NCBI RefSeq assembly: GCF_004323185.1
Contig: NZ_NAPS01000001.1
Coordinates: 480,935-539,998 of the forward strand
Length of the DNA stretch: 59,064 bases
Reading direction: 5' to 3'
Origin: Westiellopsis prolifica IICB1
Lineage (GTDB): Bacteria > Cyanobacteriota > Cyanobacteriia > Cyanobacteriales > Nostocaceae
A model generated the notes under the pieces. It worked only from the letters and a program-made list of their open reading frames with translations, searched no databases and was not told the DNA's origin. Numbering within the stretch: the stretch's first letter is position 1; each line of letters begins with the position of its first letter. The position numbers and the translations under genes were made by a program. This document shows positions 27,240-36,421 of this stretch, in pieces.

Positions 27240-28658
27240 CTAATTTTCTATTGTACTGGCTATTTGACAAATTAATTGCCAAGCCTGCTGTACATGAATT
27301 TTCTGTGTTGTTGCTTGTCCAATTGATATTCGTAAAGTTAGTTTTTGGTCAAGCTTAGTAGAAGTCAGATAGAGTTTTCCTGAAGAATTAAGGCGACTAA
27401 GTATTGTCTCATTAATTTTGTCGTTACCTTTGTGACGAAAGCACACCAAGTTTAAGGGAGGATTCACAACTAGCTCAAAACTGGGATGAGCTTTTACCCA
27501 TTCGCTAAATTCTTGTGCCATAGCAATATGCTTGCGAATGTGATATTGCAATCCTTCTACACCATAGTATCGAATTACAAACCACAGTTTGAGACTTCTA
27601 AATCTACGTCCTAAAGAAATCTGCCAGTCTCTATAATCAAGAACTTTACCAGACGTGCTGGCTTGATTTTTGAGATATTCAGGCATGATAGATAGTGCTT
27701 GAATTAACTTAGCTCGCTCTTTGACATAAAAACAGGTACAATCAAAATTAGTGAGCATCCATTTATGGGGATTAAAACAATAGCTATCTGCTAGTTCTAA
27801 CCCTTGGTGAATCCATCGATATTCAGGACATAGAGCTGCTGTACCACTCATTGCGCCATCAACATGAAGCCAAATGTTATATGCTTGAGCGATCGCACCG
27901 ATTTCTGTTAATGGATCTACTGCATTAGATGAAGTTGTCCCCACAGTAGCAGCAATATAAAAAGGAATTAATCCAGATTTAATATCTGTAATAATTTGCT
28001 GTTTAAGTAATTCTGGACACATTCTATAGTCAGCATCAACCTCAATTAAGTGGAAGTTTTCTTGCTTAATTCCCGCTACCTTGGCTGCTTTCTCAATAGA
28101 AGAGTGTGCTTGAGTAGAAGTGTAGACAACCAGTTGATTAATATCTGCTTTTGACTGTTCTCTAGCTGCGATCAAAGCTACTAAAGAAGCAGTACTGGCT
28201 GAGTCTTGGATTACTCCTCCTCCTGCGGTCGAAGATTTAAACTGCGAAGGAAGATCCAACATATCTATTAACCAGTCTAGAACATGAGTTTCTAATTCAG
28301 TACAAGCAGGAGAAGTTGCCCACAACATTCCCTGAACTCCAAGTCCCGCACTGACTAATTCTCCTAAAATTGACGGTGCAGAAATACCTGTAGGAAAGAA
28401 AGCGAAAAAGTTTGGAGACTGCCAATGAGTCAATCCTGGTACGATAATTTCATCTAAATCTTGTAAAATATCTGAAAAAGACTCTCCTTTGATCGGGGCT
28501 GTTTCTGGTAATTTTGCTCTAATGTCTCCAGGTTCTGCTTGAGATAGAACAGGTAGTTCCTCTACTGTTTCTAAATAATTTGCTATCCAATCAATAGTTT
28601 TATATCCCCAATGGCGAAATTCATCTGAGGACATATGGTATTGTTTATTATTTTCCAT
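27240..28658 (-). CDS. PLP-dependent aromatic-L-amino-acid decarboxylase-type enzyme
   Basis: This 472-residue protein aligns by eye over its full length with eukaryotic-type AADC (group II). It starts YHMSSDEFRHWGYKTIDWIA and has THWQSPNFFAFFPTGISAPS, GGGVIQDSASTASLVALIAA (phosphate binding), HVDGAMSGTAALCPEYRW (PLP-pairing Asp) and FNPHKWMLTNFDCTCFYVK with the Schiff-base Lys299. It should convert an aromatic L-amino acid (Tyr, Trp, Dopa or Phe) or serine/histidine to the amine in the cytosol. Together with the larger decarboxylase and the EamA transporter it forms an amine-metabolism neighbourhood. A 205-base gap to the EamA gene argues against one tight operon. Substrate uncertain. Confidence 0.87.
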   Translation of the reverse strand: MENNKQYHMSSDEFRHWGYKTIDWIANYLETVEELPVLSQAEPGDIRAKLPETAPIKGESFSDILQDLDEIIVPGLTHWQSPNFFAFFPTGISAPSILGELVSAGLGVQGMLWATSPACTELETHVLDWLIDMLDLPSQFKSSTAGGGVIQDSASTASLVALIAAREQSKADINQLVVYTSTQAHSSIEKAAKVAGIKQENFHLIEVDADYRMCPELLKQQIITDIKSGLIPFYIAATVGTTSSNAVDPLTEIGAIAQAYNIWLHVDGAMSGTAALCPEYRWIHQGLELADSYCFNPHKWMLTNFDCTCFYVKERAKLIQALSIMPEYLKNQASTSGKVLDYRDWQISLGRRFRSLKLWFVIRYYGVEGLQYHIRKHIAMAQEFSEWVKAHPSFELVVNPPLNLVCFRHKGNDKINETILSRLNSSGKLYLTSTKLDQKLTLRISIGQATTQKIHVQQAWQLICQIASTIEN

Positions 28659-28729
28659 ATTGTTCTACGATTGAAAACTAATGATTTGACACTATATTGA
28701 ATTTTATTTGGAAGATTTTGAAATTACAA

Positions 28730-30460
28730 TTAAAAGCTAAAGCTGGTTTGCATCAATCCAATCCAAACTGTATCATTATCTGCGTTATGTTCGGGACTTG
28801 TAATCACTAAAAATCCTGGAGTAATAGAAATTCTGTCAGTCACTGGGTAGCGATAAGATAATTCAAAATGTAAGGAAGTATCTTGATCCCGGCGTTCGAT
28901 AACGTCATTATCTGTGACTTTTGGAGGCATTCCAAACACAAAACTTAGTTGACTACCTAATTTGCCCAAATCAGCTAGTGATGTGGTAATTGCCCAACTC
29001 CAGATATCTGCCTGATCACCTTTAGAGCCATTGAAATTACTGAGACTAGGTGAACCCTCCGCACGTGCATTAAAGTAGCTAGCCCAACCGCCTAGTATCA
29101 GTTTTTCACTTAATTTGTAAGTAAATTGTAAACCAAAAGCATTCGAGGAAGTCGGTGTATTGGCACCAAATGGTAATTGAGCAAATTGACTACCCTTACT
29201 TCCCGTAACATTAATACTTGCACCAGGTTCTGGAGCATAATAACGACCGTAAGTAAAAGCAATCCCGATTTTGTCTGATGGAGTGTAGGTGATTTGAGTC
29301 AAAGCAGTATATTGACCACCAAATAATCCTTCATTGGGGTTGTCACCAGAACTAGTTAAATAAGTGATACCTGCGGCTAATGTATCGGTGAATTGATAGT
29401 AAGCTACAGCTCCACTACCAAAAGCAAAAGAGTAAATTGGACTTTCCGCGCCAAAATTGGAGATGGAACTGACAGGATTAAGAGCCGGAAAAATGCGAGT
29501 GGGAAAGTCTGCTGCTGGAGCAATGGCTACTATTCCGCGATCGCCTATGGGAAATTCATAAAATAGCGTACCGAGTACCACATCATTACCAGTGTTTGTT
29601 GCGCCTATCAACAGAGTCATATCTGTGCCGGTGACACTACTCCCAACATTATTAACATTCCCTGCAACCAGTTGAGTTCGCAATCGATCTTTACCTGTAA
29701 AACTGGTATCAAGAGTCAAAATACTTCGTGATGATAGAGTGGTATTTGTATCTATTTTTTCAGTTGAGTTATTACCAGGAGAAACTGATCTTTTATCACC
29801 AAAGGCACTAATTAAGTTAAAACTCGCTGTACCCTTTAAAATTGTAGTAGTACTAAACTGGCGATCTGCAATTGAAGCTGTTTTATATTCTAATGTATCT
29901 ATTTTTGCAGTAATTGCTTGCAGTTCTTGTGTAAATTCTGTTTGTAATCTTTGTAAAATTGCCAAGTCTTCTTGGGTAGCAAATTTATTACTTAAACTGT
30001 TAATTGAACGCCCAAGTTTTAGCAAACAATTATCTAGTGCAGCGGCAAATTCATAACGGGTCATAGCCCGATTACCATTAAAATTACCCTCGGTATCACC
30101 ACTAATACATTGGTATTTTTCTACTAAGTTCCGCAGCGCTTCATAAGCCCAATGATCAGGAGTAACATCTTGTAATTGATTAACGTTAATAATTTCATCT
30201 AATTCAGGAGGAGCGCTAATATATAGTTGCTTACTTTGTGTTTGTAGTGTTTCTGCAACTTTAGATTCGGAATCAGAACTTACTAAGGTTAACTGATTTT
30301 GATTCTCTGATGAAATTTGTAAATTCTCTGTATTACTTAAATCTTTTTCTTTAACAGAATTAGAATTTAAATATGTCTGTGCTAATACTGGCAATGCAGT
30401 TAACAAATTACCACTCAAAATTATGGAGGTAAGAGTAATGGGTATATCAATTTTTTTCAT
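28730..30460 (-). CDS. SLH-domain OprB-type outer-membrane porin
   Basis: In this 576-residue protein a signal peptide (about 1-28, ending LAQ) is followed by an SLH domain (about 92-152: VTPDHWAYEALRNLVEKYQ and the YEFAAALDNCL stretch). A coiled-coil spacer (about 155-195) and an OprB-like barrel to the terminal Phe (QTSFSF) complete it. This is the standard cyanobacterial porin layout, often annotated as iron-uptake porin. The SLH domain anchors it to the cell wall and the barrel passes small solutes or inorganic ions. The gene lies 71 bases after the AADC stop in map order and next to a PstS-like protein gene, suggesting joint uptake of one nutrient. Which solute is unknown. Confidence 0.88.
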   Translation of the reverse strand: MKKIDIPITLTSIILSGNLLTALPVLAQTYLNSNSVKEKDLSNTENLQISSENQNQLTLVSSDSESKVAETLQTQSKQLYISAPPELDEIINVNQLQDVTPDHWAYEALRNLVEKYQCISGDTEGNFNGNRAMTRYEFAAALDNCLLKLGRSINSLSNKFATQEDLAILQRLQTEFTQELQAITAKIDTLEYKTASIADRQFSTTTILKGTASFNLISAFGDKRSVSPGNNSTEKIDTNTTLSSRSILTLDTSFTGKDRLRTQLVAGNVNNVGSSVTGTDMTLLIGATNTGNDVVLGTLFYEFPIGDRGIVAIAPAADFPTRIFPALNPVSSISNFGAESPIYSFAFGSGAVAYYQFTDTLAAGITYLTSSGDNPNEGLFGGQYTALTQITYTPSDKIGIAFTYGRYYAPEPGASINVTGSKGSQFAQLPFGANTPTSSNAFGLQFTYKLSEKLILGGWASYFNARAEGSPSLSNFNGSKGDQADIWSWAITTSLADLGKLGSQLSFVFGMPPKVTDNDVIERRDQDTSLHFELSYRYPVTDRISITPGFLVITSPEHNADNDTVWIGLMQTSFSF

Positions 30461-30558
30461 TATTTTTAGTAAGCGTTTCAGCGCTGAAGCAGATTGAGAT
30501 ATTAAAGGGATATAGTAAAAGAATTATACCCAGCAATAAAACTGAGCATTGACAACTC

Positions 30559-31629
30559 TTAAAAAGGACGAAGCTTTACTTCATTATTCACAACTTCAAT
30601 TACTTTTGTATTCACATCATCAGGGATTTTTGTATATCCTAAATCTTCGTTAATTTGTTGTCCCTTAGTCAAAATCCATATCATCAATTTTTTAATTTTT
30701 TCCAGCGTATCTTGGTTGGCATAGTTTTTATGGACTAGTAACCAAACTAAACTTACTAAGGGATAGCCATTTTCTGGATCTTGGATATCTTCTGTAGAAA
30801 AGTCATCCTGAAATGTGATATTTGCTAGGGCTTTATTAGTTTCTTCAAGAGTAGGTTTAACATAATTACCACTTTGATTTTCAATACTCGCTACTGACAA
30901 ATTATTAGACAGAGCAACGTTGGCTTGAACATAGCCAATAGCACCGTCAATGCGTTTTACTTCTCCAGCAATTTCACTATCCTGACTAAGAGCAGAAAAT
31001 ACCCGAAATCCCCAATCGGGGTTTCTGCTGGCTACTATTTTACCACCAGTAATTTTCCGCAAGTATTTAGTGAGAATAAAGTTAGTACCGCAATTGTCAG
31101 AGCAAACTACTACTTGAATTTTTTTATTAGGAAAACGGGAATTAACTTGTTGCCAATTTGTGATTTTACCAGTGAATATTTGTGACAATTGGTCACGGGA
31201 TAATTTCACATTACTACTAACTTCTTTGAGATGATAAACAATAGCTAATGCACCTCCTCCTGTTGGCACCATTAACAATCCATTTTCCATCTGATTGATT
31301 TCAATAGGAGTGGGAATTAAAGTCGTCGCCCCAAAGTCTACGGAGTTATTCGTAAATAACCGAATACCACCACCACTACCAATCGAGCTATATTTAAATT
31401 TTCCACCTGTTTCTTTTTTGTATTCTTGGCTATAACGTTCTATCAACGGTTGAGCAAAAGAATCACCAGATCCTCTTAATAATTGGGCAAAAGCTGCATG
31501 AGTGGTGGAAGTAATTGTTGTCGCAGCGACTAATGTAAAAATTAAAATTTGCTGGTAGTTACTAATTTTCAATTTGTTCACAAATATATTCAAAGTAAAT
31601 AAAGCAACTAATTTTGAGAAAAAGTTCAT
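30559..31629 (-). CDS. PstS-like periplasmic binding protein with altered ligand site
   Basis: This 356-residue protein has a signal sequence (about 28-48) and PstS-family core: LRGSGDSFAQPLIERYSQEY, GSGGGIRLF, IFTGKITNWQQVN, AIGYVQANVALSN. Phosphate is normally held by residues in GASD and RxDGSGT segments. Here these read GATT (100-103) and CSDNCGT (176-182): the Asp, the Arg and one Ser are replaced, two of them by Cys. No pstC, pstA or pstB is nearby. It may bind a different oxyanion or only weakly bind phosphate, working with the adjacent porin. The two cysteines four apart could form a disulfide. Family call is strong; function is open. Confidence 0.82.
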   Translation of the reverse strand: MNFFSKLVALFTLNIFVNKLKISNYQQILIFTLVAATTITSTTHAAFAQLLRGSGDSFAQPLIERYSQEYKKETGGKFKYSSIGSGGGIRLFTNNSVDFGATTLIPTPIEINQMENGLLMVPTGGGALAIVYHLKEVSSNVKLSRDQLSQIFTGKITNWQQVNSRFPNKKIQVVVCSDNCGTNFILTKYLRKITGGKIVASRNPDWGFRVFSALSQDSEIAGEVKRIDGAIGYVQANVALSNNLSVASIENQSGNYVKPTLEETNKALANITFQDDFSTEDIQDPENGYPLVSLVWLLVHKNYANQDTLEKIKKLMIWILTKGQQINEDLGYTKIPDDVNTKVIEVVNNEVKLRPF

Positions 31630-31792
31630 CCAATTTTAGAACTTACAATTTGGAAATTTTCCTATCGAAATTATCAAACAACAAATTGGATAACTGTCTA
31701 GATATCCGTTAATATAGGAGTCCGATTTGATTTATGAAAAAATCTAATACCAATTCTTCGTGAAGCTGCTCCCGAATTTTACCCCTCCCCAA

Positions 31793-31815
31793 CCCTCCCC
31801 TTGCGAAGGGGAGGG
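31793..31815. terminator. GC-rich hairpin of an intergenic repeat
   Basis: An 8-bp perfect stem CCCTCCCC / GGGGAGGG with loop TTGCGAA, preceded by ACCCCTCCCCAA. It lies between two minus-strand genes. No run of T follows on the minus strand, so rho-independent termination is only possible, not certain; the sequence is also a common dispersed cyanobacterial repeat. Confidence 0.45.
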
Positions 31816-31863
31816 TGCGCTTTTAGGGTATTGAAAAATGCTAATACTTACCACTAAACTGTA

Positions 31864-32409
31864 CTAGCTCACATTAATTTTTTTCCGATAAATCATAACT
31901 TTATTGCCATCAGGGGCAACTTCTAACCAAAAATCTGGAATGACAAATTGATAGTACAATTCTCCCAGACGGGTACTCCGCCAAACGCTTATTGTTTGGT
32001 CATTGGGCGCCCATCGTTTGAAAGCTTTGACAGCAACTTCAGGAACTGCACTGGAATCTATTTGTTCATCTACTTGAGTCACAGTACCATTGGGACTAAC
32101 TTGGGCTTCCACTTGATAGCCTTGTTGGTTTTTTCCTCTCATAATATACATTAAGGAACCATCTGACTTCAGTTCAATTCGAGCTTGATTAAATTCAGCA
32201 TTGGTCACAGTTTTTGCAGCTGACATTGCTGTAAGTGGTACTTCTTCTAAGGAAATTTTTCGTACTATTCCCCCTAAATTTTGAGCTATTAATATATTGT
32301 TTTGTTCAGACAAACTTTCAGCCTGAGCATTACAAGGATAAATGGAGGAGATGCAAACCATCATTCCTGTAAGTATTGATATTCTCCATCTATGAATTAC
32401 GTTAAACAT
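31864..32409 (-). CDS. small exported PepSY-like protein
   Basis: The frame opens at TTG 32442, but ATG 32409 lies 10 bases past the upstream stop and is preferred, giving 181 residues. A signal peptide (about 1-29, ending NAQA) precedes a mature part. That part contains MSAAKTVTNAEFNQARIELK, YEVEAQVSP-like QGYQVEAQVSPNGTVTQVDE and VPEVAVKAFKRWAPN. This helix-plus-strand pattern resembles PepSY/BLIP-like domains that bind or inhibit proteases in the periplasm. I do not recognise a named family with certainty. It follows the sulfoxide synthase gene closely, so the two are probably cotranscribed. Confidence 0.6.
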   Translation of the reverse strand: MFNVIHRWRISILTGMMVCISSIYPCNAQAESLSEQNNILIAQNLGGIVRKISLEEVPLTAMSAAKTVTNAEFNQARIELKSDGSLMYIMRGKNQQGYQVEAQVSPNGTVTQVDEQIDSSAVPEVAVKAFKRWAPNDQTISVWRSTRLGELYYQFVIPDFWLEVAPDGNKVMIYRKKINVS

Positions 32410-32419
32410 GATTACCCTG

Positions 32420-33757
32420 CTAATATTTAATATCTTGAACAATTCTAAAACCAGCGTGTTGATAGAAATTTGGACGGAACCAATTGCGGTAATATTTCAA
32501 AGCCTCTGTACCATTGGTTATCCAGCATCCTCCTAACATCATGTGATGTTTGGTATCAAAAAAGATGGCAGAATTATCTTCATACAAAAAATGAGGTTGA
32601 TATCCTGAGAGAGGGTTTAAATTATCACTCAACCATTCCCAGACATTACCGCGCAAATCATACAATCCAGAGTGACTTTTTGCAGTTTCTAACATCCCGA
32701 CTGGACTAGGTGAGCCAAATTTAAAATTGAGATTGTAATTGTCTACATCTTTTACTAAACCATCACCATAAGTTGCTAGATTATACTCAGCTTCAGTCAT
32801 TAAGCGAGTACCTTTACCTTGCCAACGACAGTAAGCTATTGCTTCATAGTGATTGACTTCCACTGGCCAATCCAAGGGTAAGTCTATCTCATCAAAGATG
32901 GCTCGATATTGATAATTACCATTTTGAAGCAGCCAAAATTTGGGATGTTGGATGTTATTTTCAGTTTTCCAATTCCAGGATTCTTCATCCCAATAATCTT
33001 GATTTTTGTAGCCATCGGACTTGACAAAATTGACAAATTCGCAGTTGGTAATCAGATATTTACTGGCTAAAAAAGGTGCAACTTCAACAGTGCGATCGCC
33101 ATAATCAATATCCCATCCATAGGTAGTATCATTAAAGGCTTTACCTATTTTTACTACCCCACCAGCCACTTCTATCATTTCATTCTGAGGAGCGTCAGCA
33201 CCAGAAGGAGCATATTTCCAGTTTGAAGGGCGTTTGACTCTCTCAATTGGCAGTTGGCGAATTAACATCGAAGAGGTTTCAATGTGAATGCGTTGGTGTT
33301 CCATCCCCATCATTAACGCCCAAAGGGGATGATCAGGATGAATTGGTAGAGTAATTGGGGTTCTCTTAATTAATTCTGAAATAACTGAGTATGCTTGTTT
33401 TCGATACTCCCAAGTCTCTGCAACTTGTGGCCATTCCAGATGGGCGATCGCTTGATCTAATTCCTCTGGCTTTTCTGGATCAACTCCAATTTCAAATAAT
33501 ATCTCATAATCTGGATTAATACGTTTCTTTAATAATCCAACACGAATCAATTTGTTGATGTAGAAAACAGCCGAATGTCCCAGATAAAAAATCAGAGGAT
33601 TTCTTAAAGGATCGGGATTAATATAAAATGTGTCTTCACCAACTAAACTTCTAAACAACATGTCTTCGAGTTGCCAAGCATTCTCAAAGTAATCGAGGAT
33701 GGCTTGGTTATTGCAACTATCAAGTTTTGGAGGAACAGTTAATTGGATTGTTTTCAT
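32420..33757 (-). CDS. OvoA/EgtB-type non-heme iron sulfoxide synthase
   Basis: This 445-residue enzyme has a DinB-like N-terminal helical domain and a C-terminal FGE-sulfatase-like domain. FYINPDPLRNPLIFYLGHSA (ligand His61) and the HX3HXE motif HQRIHIE (His154, His158, Glu160) are the expected iron site. NVWEWLSDN and GGCWITNGTEAL belong to the catalytic C-terminal domain. The N-terminal wording is closer to ovothiol OvoA than to mycobacterial EgtB, but the methyltransferase domain of OvoA is absent. It would join cysteine to histidine or hercynine using oxygen. An EgtD-type methyltransferase is encoded 2.7 kb away on the same strand, favouring ergothioneine. As I recall, some cyanobacteria are reported to use an OvoA-derived enzyme for this. 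Confidence 0.85.
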   Translation of the reverse strand: MKTIQLTVPPKLDSCNNQAILDYFENAWQLEDMLFRSLVGEDTFYINPDPLRNPLIFYLGHSAVFYINKLIRVGLLKKRINPDYEILFEIGVDPEKPEELDQAIAHLEWPQVAETWEYRKQAYSVISELIKRTPITLPIHPDHPLWALMMGMEHQRIHIETSSMLIRQLPIERVKRPSNWKYAPSGADAPQNEMIEVAGGVVKIGKAFNDTTYGWDIDYGDRTVEVAPFLASKYLITNCEFVNFVKSDGYKNQDYWDEESWNWKTENNIQHPKFWLLQNGNYQYRAIFDEIDLPLDWPVEVNHYEAIAYCRWQGKGTRLMTEAEYNLATYGDGLVKDVDNYNLNFKFGSPSPVGMLETAKSHSGLYDLRGNVWEWLSDNLNPLSGYQPHFLYEDNSAIFFDTKHHMMLGGCWITNGTEALKYYRNWFRPNFYQHAGFRIVQDIKY

Positions 33758-33889
33758 GGTTTTTTGTGGTTGTGATGAACTTTTGAAAACACAATTTAAT
33801 CCAGATAATTCGCTTCTGTTTCTAGAGTAATAGATTTATAGGTAGATTCCCATGCAAGGGTTAATAAAGTCAAAAAAGATGCAAAAATC

Positions 33890-34363
33890 TTACTGAGTGA
33901 CATATTCTCGCTTATCAAGTTCAATCAGGTAAGGAGCGACAAAACCTTGATACTCTTTTTTCCTAGTCGCTGATAAATCTTTCCAACCAGTAACTTTTCC
34001 CCGACATTCTTTCGAGCCGCATATGCACTTGGGTGGAAAATGATCAATATAATAGTTTCCCATCGCATAATCATAAGTGATTTCTTCACCCACACCGATA
34101 TTTTTCATTGCGACAATATCATGACCACCTGTTTCATTGACTCTGATGCCACAATTAGGATCGCAAGAATGGTTTACCTTAGCCATCAATCCAGCATGGA
34201 GAACATATTTATTTTGGGCTATTTGTGAAGCGTGACGAGTATTTTTATCCAAGATTTTTTCAATTATTCCAACCACAACTATCTCACCAGCTTTAAATGT
34301 TCGCGTGGCAAACACTCCTTCTCCTTTAATATCAATATTTCTTAACTCAATGCCATCTTTCAT
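33890..34363 (-). CDS. SET-domain protein lysine methyltransferase-like
   Basis: This 157-residue protein is essentially one SET domain plus post-SET zinc site. GEGVFATRTFKAGE is the SAM-binding SET-I start. VNHSCDPNCGIRV and GEEITYDYAMGNYY are the NHSC and GEELTxDY motifs that build the active-site knot. KCICGSKECRGKVTGW is the CxC-x4-C post-SET cluster, joined by the NHSC cysteine. Bacterial stand-alone SET proteins are poorly characterised and may methylate ribosomal, nucleoid or other proteins. It lies between the sulfoxide synthase and an MscS channel on the same strand. Whether it belongs to thiohistidine metabolism is not shown by sequence. Confidence 0.87.
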   Translation of the reverse strand: MKDGIELRNIDIKGEGVFATRTFKAGEIVVVGIIEKILDKNTRHASQIAQNKYVLHAGLMAKVNHSCDPNCGIRVNETGGHDIVAMKNIGVGEEITYDYAMGNYYIDHFPPKCICGSKECRGKVTGWKDLSATRKKEYQGFVAPYLIELDKREYVTQ

Positions 34364-34864
34364 TTTTTTTCCTTTTTTGTATGATGGTTAAGGTTTTGAC
34401 AACTAGAAATGGCATATTGACAAATCTATTTTAAATATCAATGATCAATAGGCAGTAATTCATAGGACTTACGCACACTCTACGAATTCTTGGCTTCTAC
34501 CTTACGGTAGACACGAAGTGGCTTCTGAAAGTAGCCGCTAGCGCGTCTAAGGCGTCTTGGCGGTTAGATAAATTAACCTTTTTGGCAATTTTTGCGTAAG
34601 TCCTGATTCATATCGAAATGGGGAGGTAGCAGACCAGCTTCACCAGAAAACTTTTCCATAGACAGAATCAATCTCCCAATCAAGGTTTCTATGTTCGTCT
34701 GCGTTAACGAAATTCTATCAAAGAAGGCTTGCTTGTAGATTTTCTAATAATTGATACCAAAGTCCAGTTTTTTGCGAACAATAAAACCGTGTTGCTACAC
34801 TCTCCCATTTTTCAGACCTTGCTCTAGATGGTCACAATCCCACTCCTGGTTAGCAAAACCTTCT
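34364..34864. other. intergenic region with MITE-like element and possible gene remnant
   Basis: About 500 bases without an intact gene. A 141-bp element with perfect terminal inverted repeats occupies 34464-34604. From about 34820 down to 34725 the minus strand reads a short peptide (SEKWESVATRFYCSQKTG then LWYQLLENLQASLL) between stops. It looks protein-like but is unrecognised and could be decayed coding sequence. Confidence 0.5.
34464..34604. mobile_element. MITE-like element with 12-bp terminal inverted repeats
   Basis: AGGACTTACGCA at 34464-34475 is matched exactly by TGCGTAAGTCCT at 34593-34604. Inside are modules shared with the mosaic at 8368-8491 (CCTTACGGTAGACACG and GCTTCTGAAAGTAGCCGCT). 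It has no coding capacity. Size and ends fit a non-autonomous element; I cannot see a clear target-site duplication. Confidence 0.7.
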
Positions 34865-35983
34865 TCAATTGTTGATTGCTTCCCTAGTCTGTTTATATGT
34901 TTCCATATCTACTTCTAGGTTTATAGATAGGAAATCTATTCCTTCTTTCTCTAGTAGTTCTAATATGGCTAAATTTAAGTTTCTCTCAGCATCAAAGTAG
35001 AGATTGTCATCATTGACAAATGCCATAATCTCAATCACACGGGCATTTCCTTCAATCTTGCTAAACCGCACTATACATGATGGAGAAAAACCTGGAATAG
35101 ATTTTGGTATTTCCTGAATAGCATTACAAATTCTGGCAGTTTGCTTTGCTGAAATACCATCAATATTGAGAGTTAAAGCTATACCCCACTTTAACTCTTT
35201 TCCAGGATTTTGTGACCAATTTTCCACAATTCCAGTAATCATTCTTGAATTGGGCATTTTGATGATCGAACCCCACTTGGTTATATGCAAAGTTGTGGTT
35301 CTAAATCCAATTTTTAGTACCTGCACAAAACCATTTATTCCATCTACTCCTATCCAATCACCTTCTCGATAAATATTATCAGAGTAGATAATTAATGTAC
35401 AAAACCAGTCATAGACAATATCCTTTAATAGCAAACCTAGAGTGATACCAGCACCACCTAATAACCCAACCAATGCAGCAGCTGATTGTCCTAAAAATAT
35501 TTCACTAACCTTAATTGTCAGTATAATAATTGCTGCTGATTGGAAAACCTTTGGCATTAAAGGCCTGAGCAAGTCGTCAAGGTCAGTTTCAGTTCGTAGC
35601 ACTACGTTGGCAAGTATCTGACCCATGATAGAAGAGCCTCGATAAACAACGTATGCAACTATAAAAATGACTATAAAGTTGAGTGTTCTACCTATTGCTT
35701 CGCTCAGTGCAGGTCCTAATTCTTCTGCCAGAATTGTCTTGACTAGCCAAAATCCACCAATCTGAATTATCCAACTTAAAGAAGGCTTGATGACAGCTAC
35801 CAATTCATCATCAAGTGTACTTTTAGTTTTGCGAGTAAAGCGCTCAAGAGCTTTAATAATGACTCCAACAAAAAACCGTCTCAACAGCTGTGTTAGTGTC
35901 AATATCAAAATAACAGTAGCAATTTTGGCGATCGGTATGCCAGAGTAGTTAATGTTTTTCAGCGTGTTCCAAAGTGTTTCCAT
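34865..35983 (-). CDS. MscS-family mechanosensitive channel
   Basis: This 372-residue inner-membrane protein has helices at about 18-38, 60-82, 92-112 and 145-175. The pore-lining region includes AAALVGLLGGAGITLGLLLK, followed by the beta domain (EGDWIGVDGINGFVQVLKIG and TTTLHITKWGSIIKMPNSRM) and an alpha/beta C-terminal domain to about 365. The beta-domain glycines and the PNS motif are diagnostic of MscS. It should open under membrane tension to release solutes on hypo-osmotic shock. Its place between EgtD and SET/sulfoxide synthase genes and near a betaine-type importer suggests an osmolyte or thiohistidine link, which is only inference. Confidence 0.88.
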   Translation of the reverse strand: METLWNTLKNINYSGIPIAKIATVILILTLTQLLRRFFVGVIIKALERFTRKTKSTLDDELVAVIKPSLSWIIQIGGFWLVKTILAEELGPALSEAIGRTLNFIVIFIVAYVVYRGSSIMGQILANVVLRTETDLDDLLRPLMPKVFQSAAIIILTIKVSEIFLGQSAAALVGLLGGAGITLGLLLKDIVYDWFCTLIIYSDNIYREGDWIGVDGINGFVQVLKIGFRTTTLHITKWGSIIKMPNSRMITGIVENWSQNPGKELKWGIALTLNIDGISAKQTARICNAIQEIPKSIPGFSPSCIVRFSKIEGNARVIEIMAFVNDDNLYFDAERNLNLAILELLEKEGIDFLSINLEVDMETYKQTREAINN

Positions 35984-36421
35984 AAGTTAACTAAAAAGTA
36001 TTTGAATTTTTGGTAGATGAAAATTCCTCTATACCTCAACTGTTTGAAATCAGAAGATCAGGCACAGAAAAGAAACACGATGAATTTTATCATTTTCATC
36101 CGTAATTTATTTCATAAAAATTATGAAATAAATTACGTTTTATTTCCCGGAATATGTGTATTGGAATTCTTCAAGTAGATATTTATTCTATCAACATAAA
36201 AAATGCTCTATAAATTAAGGATTTTCAAATAAAAAAATATCTAATTTGTAAGGTGCGTTAGGAGTACAAAATCTTTGAATACACAGCACCAACTATGCTG
36301 ACGCACCCTACAATTCAGAAAAATTTGGATAATTGATTTTTTGGTGTTCTCTGATTCACCTTAGTGTAGACACTTCATGATGCCTAGCTCGTTATCCTAC
36401 AATGGAAGAGAAAACAATCTT
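35984..36421. other. intergenic region with GGTGCGTTA repeat
   Basis: AT-rich spacer of 438 bases. Near 36108-36137 lies a long AT-rich inverted repeat (TTTATTTCATAAAAATTATG and its partner AATAAA). At 36248-36312 is an element bounded by GTAAGGTGCGTTA and ACGCACCCTAC, the same family as 38372-38459. No gene was seen. Confidence 0.55.

Noticed and set aside
34700-34830. Possible decayed gene reading SEKWESVATRFYCSQKTG on the minus strand
   Set aside because: Too short and bounded by stops; no family recognised, so only noted as a possible remnant.
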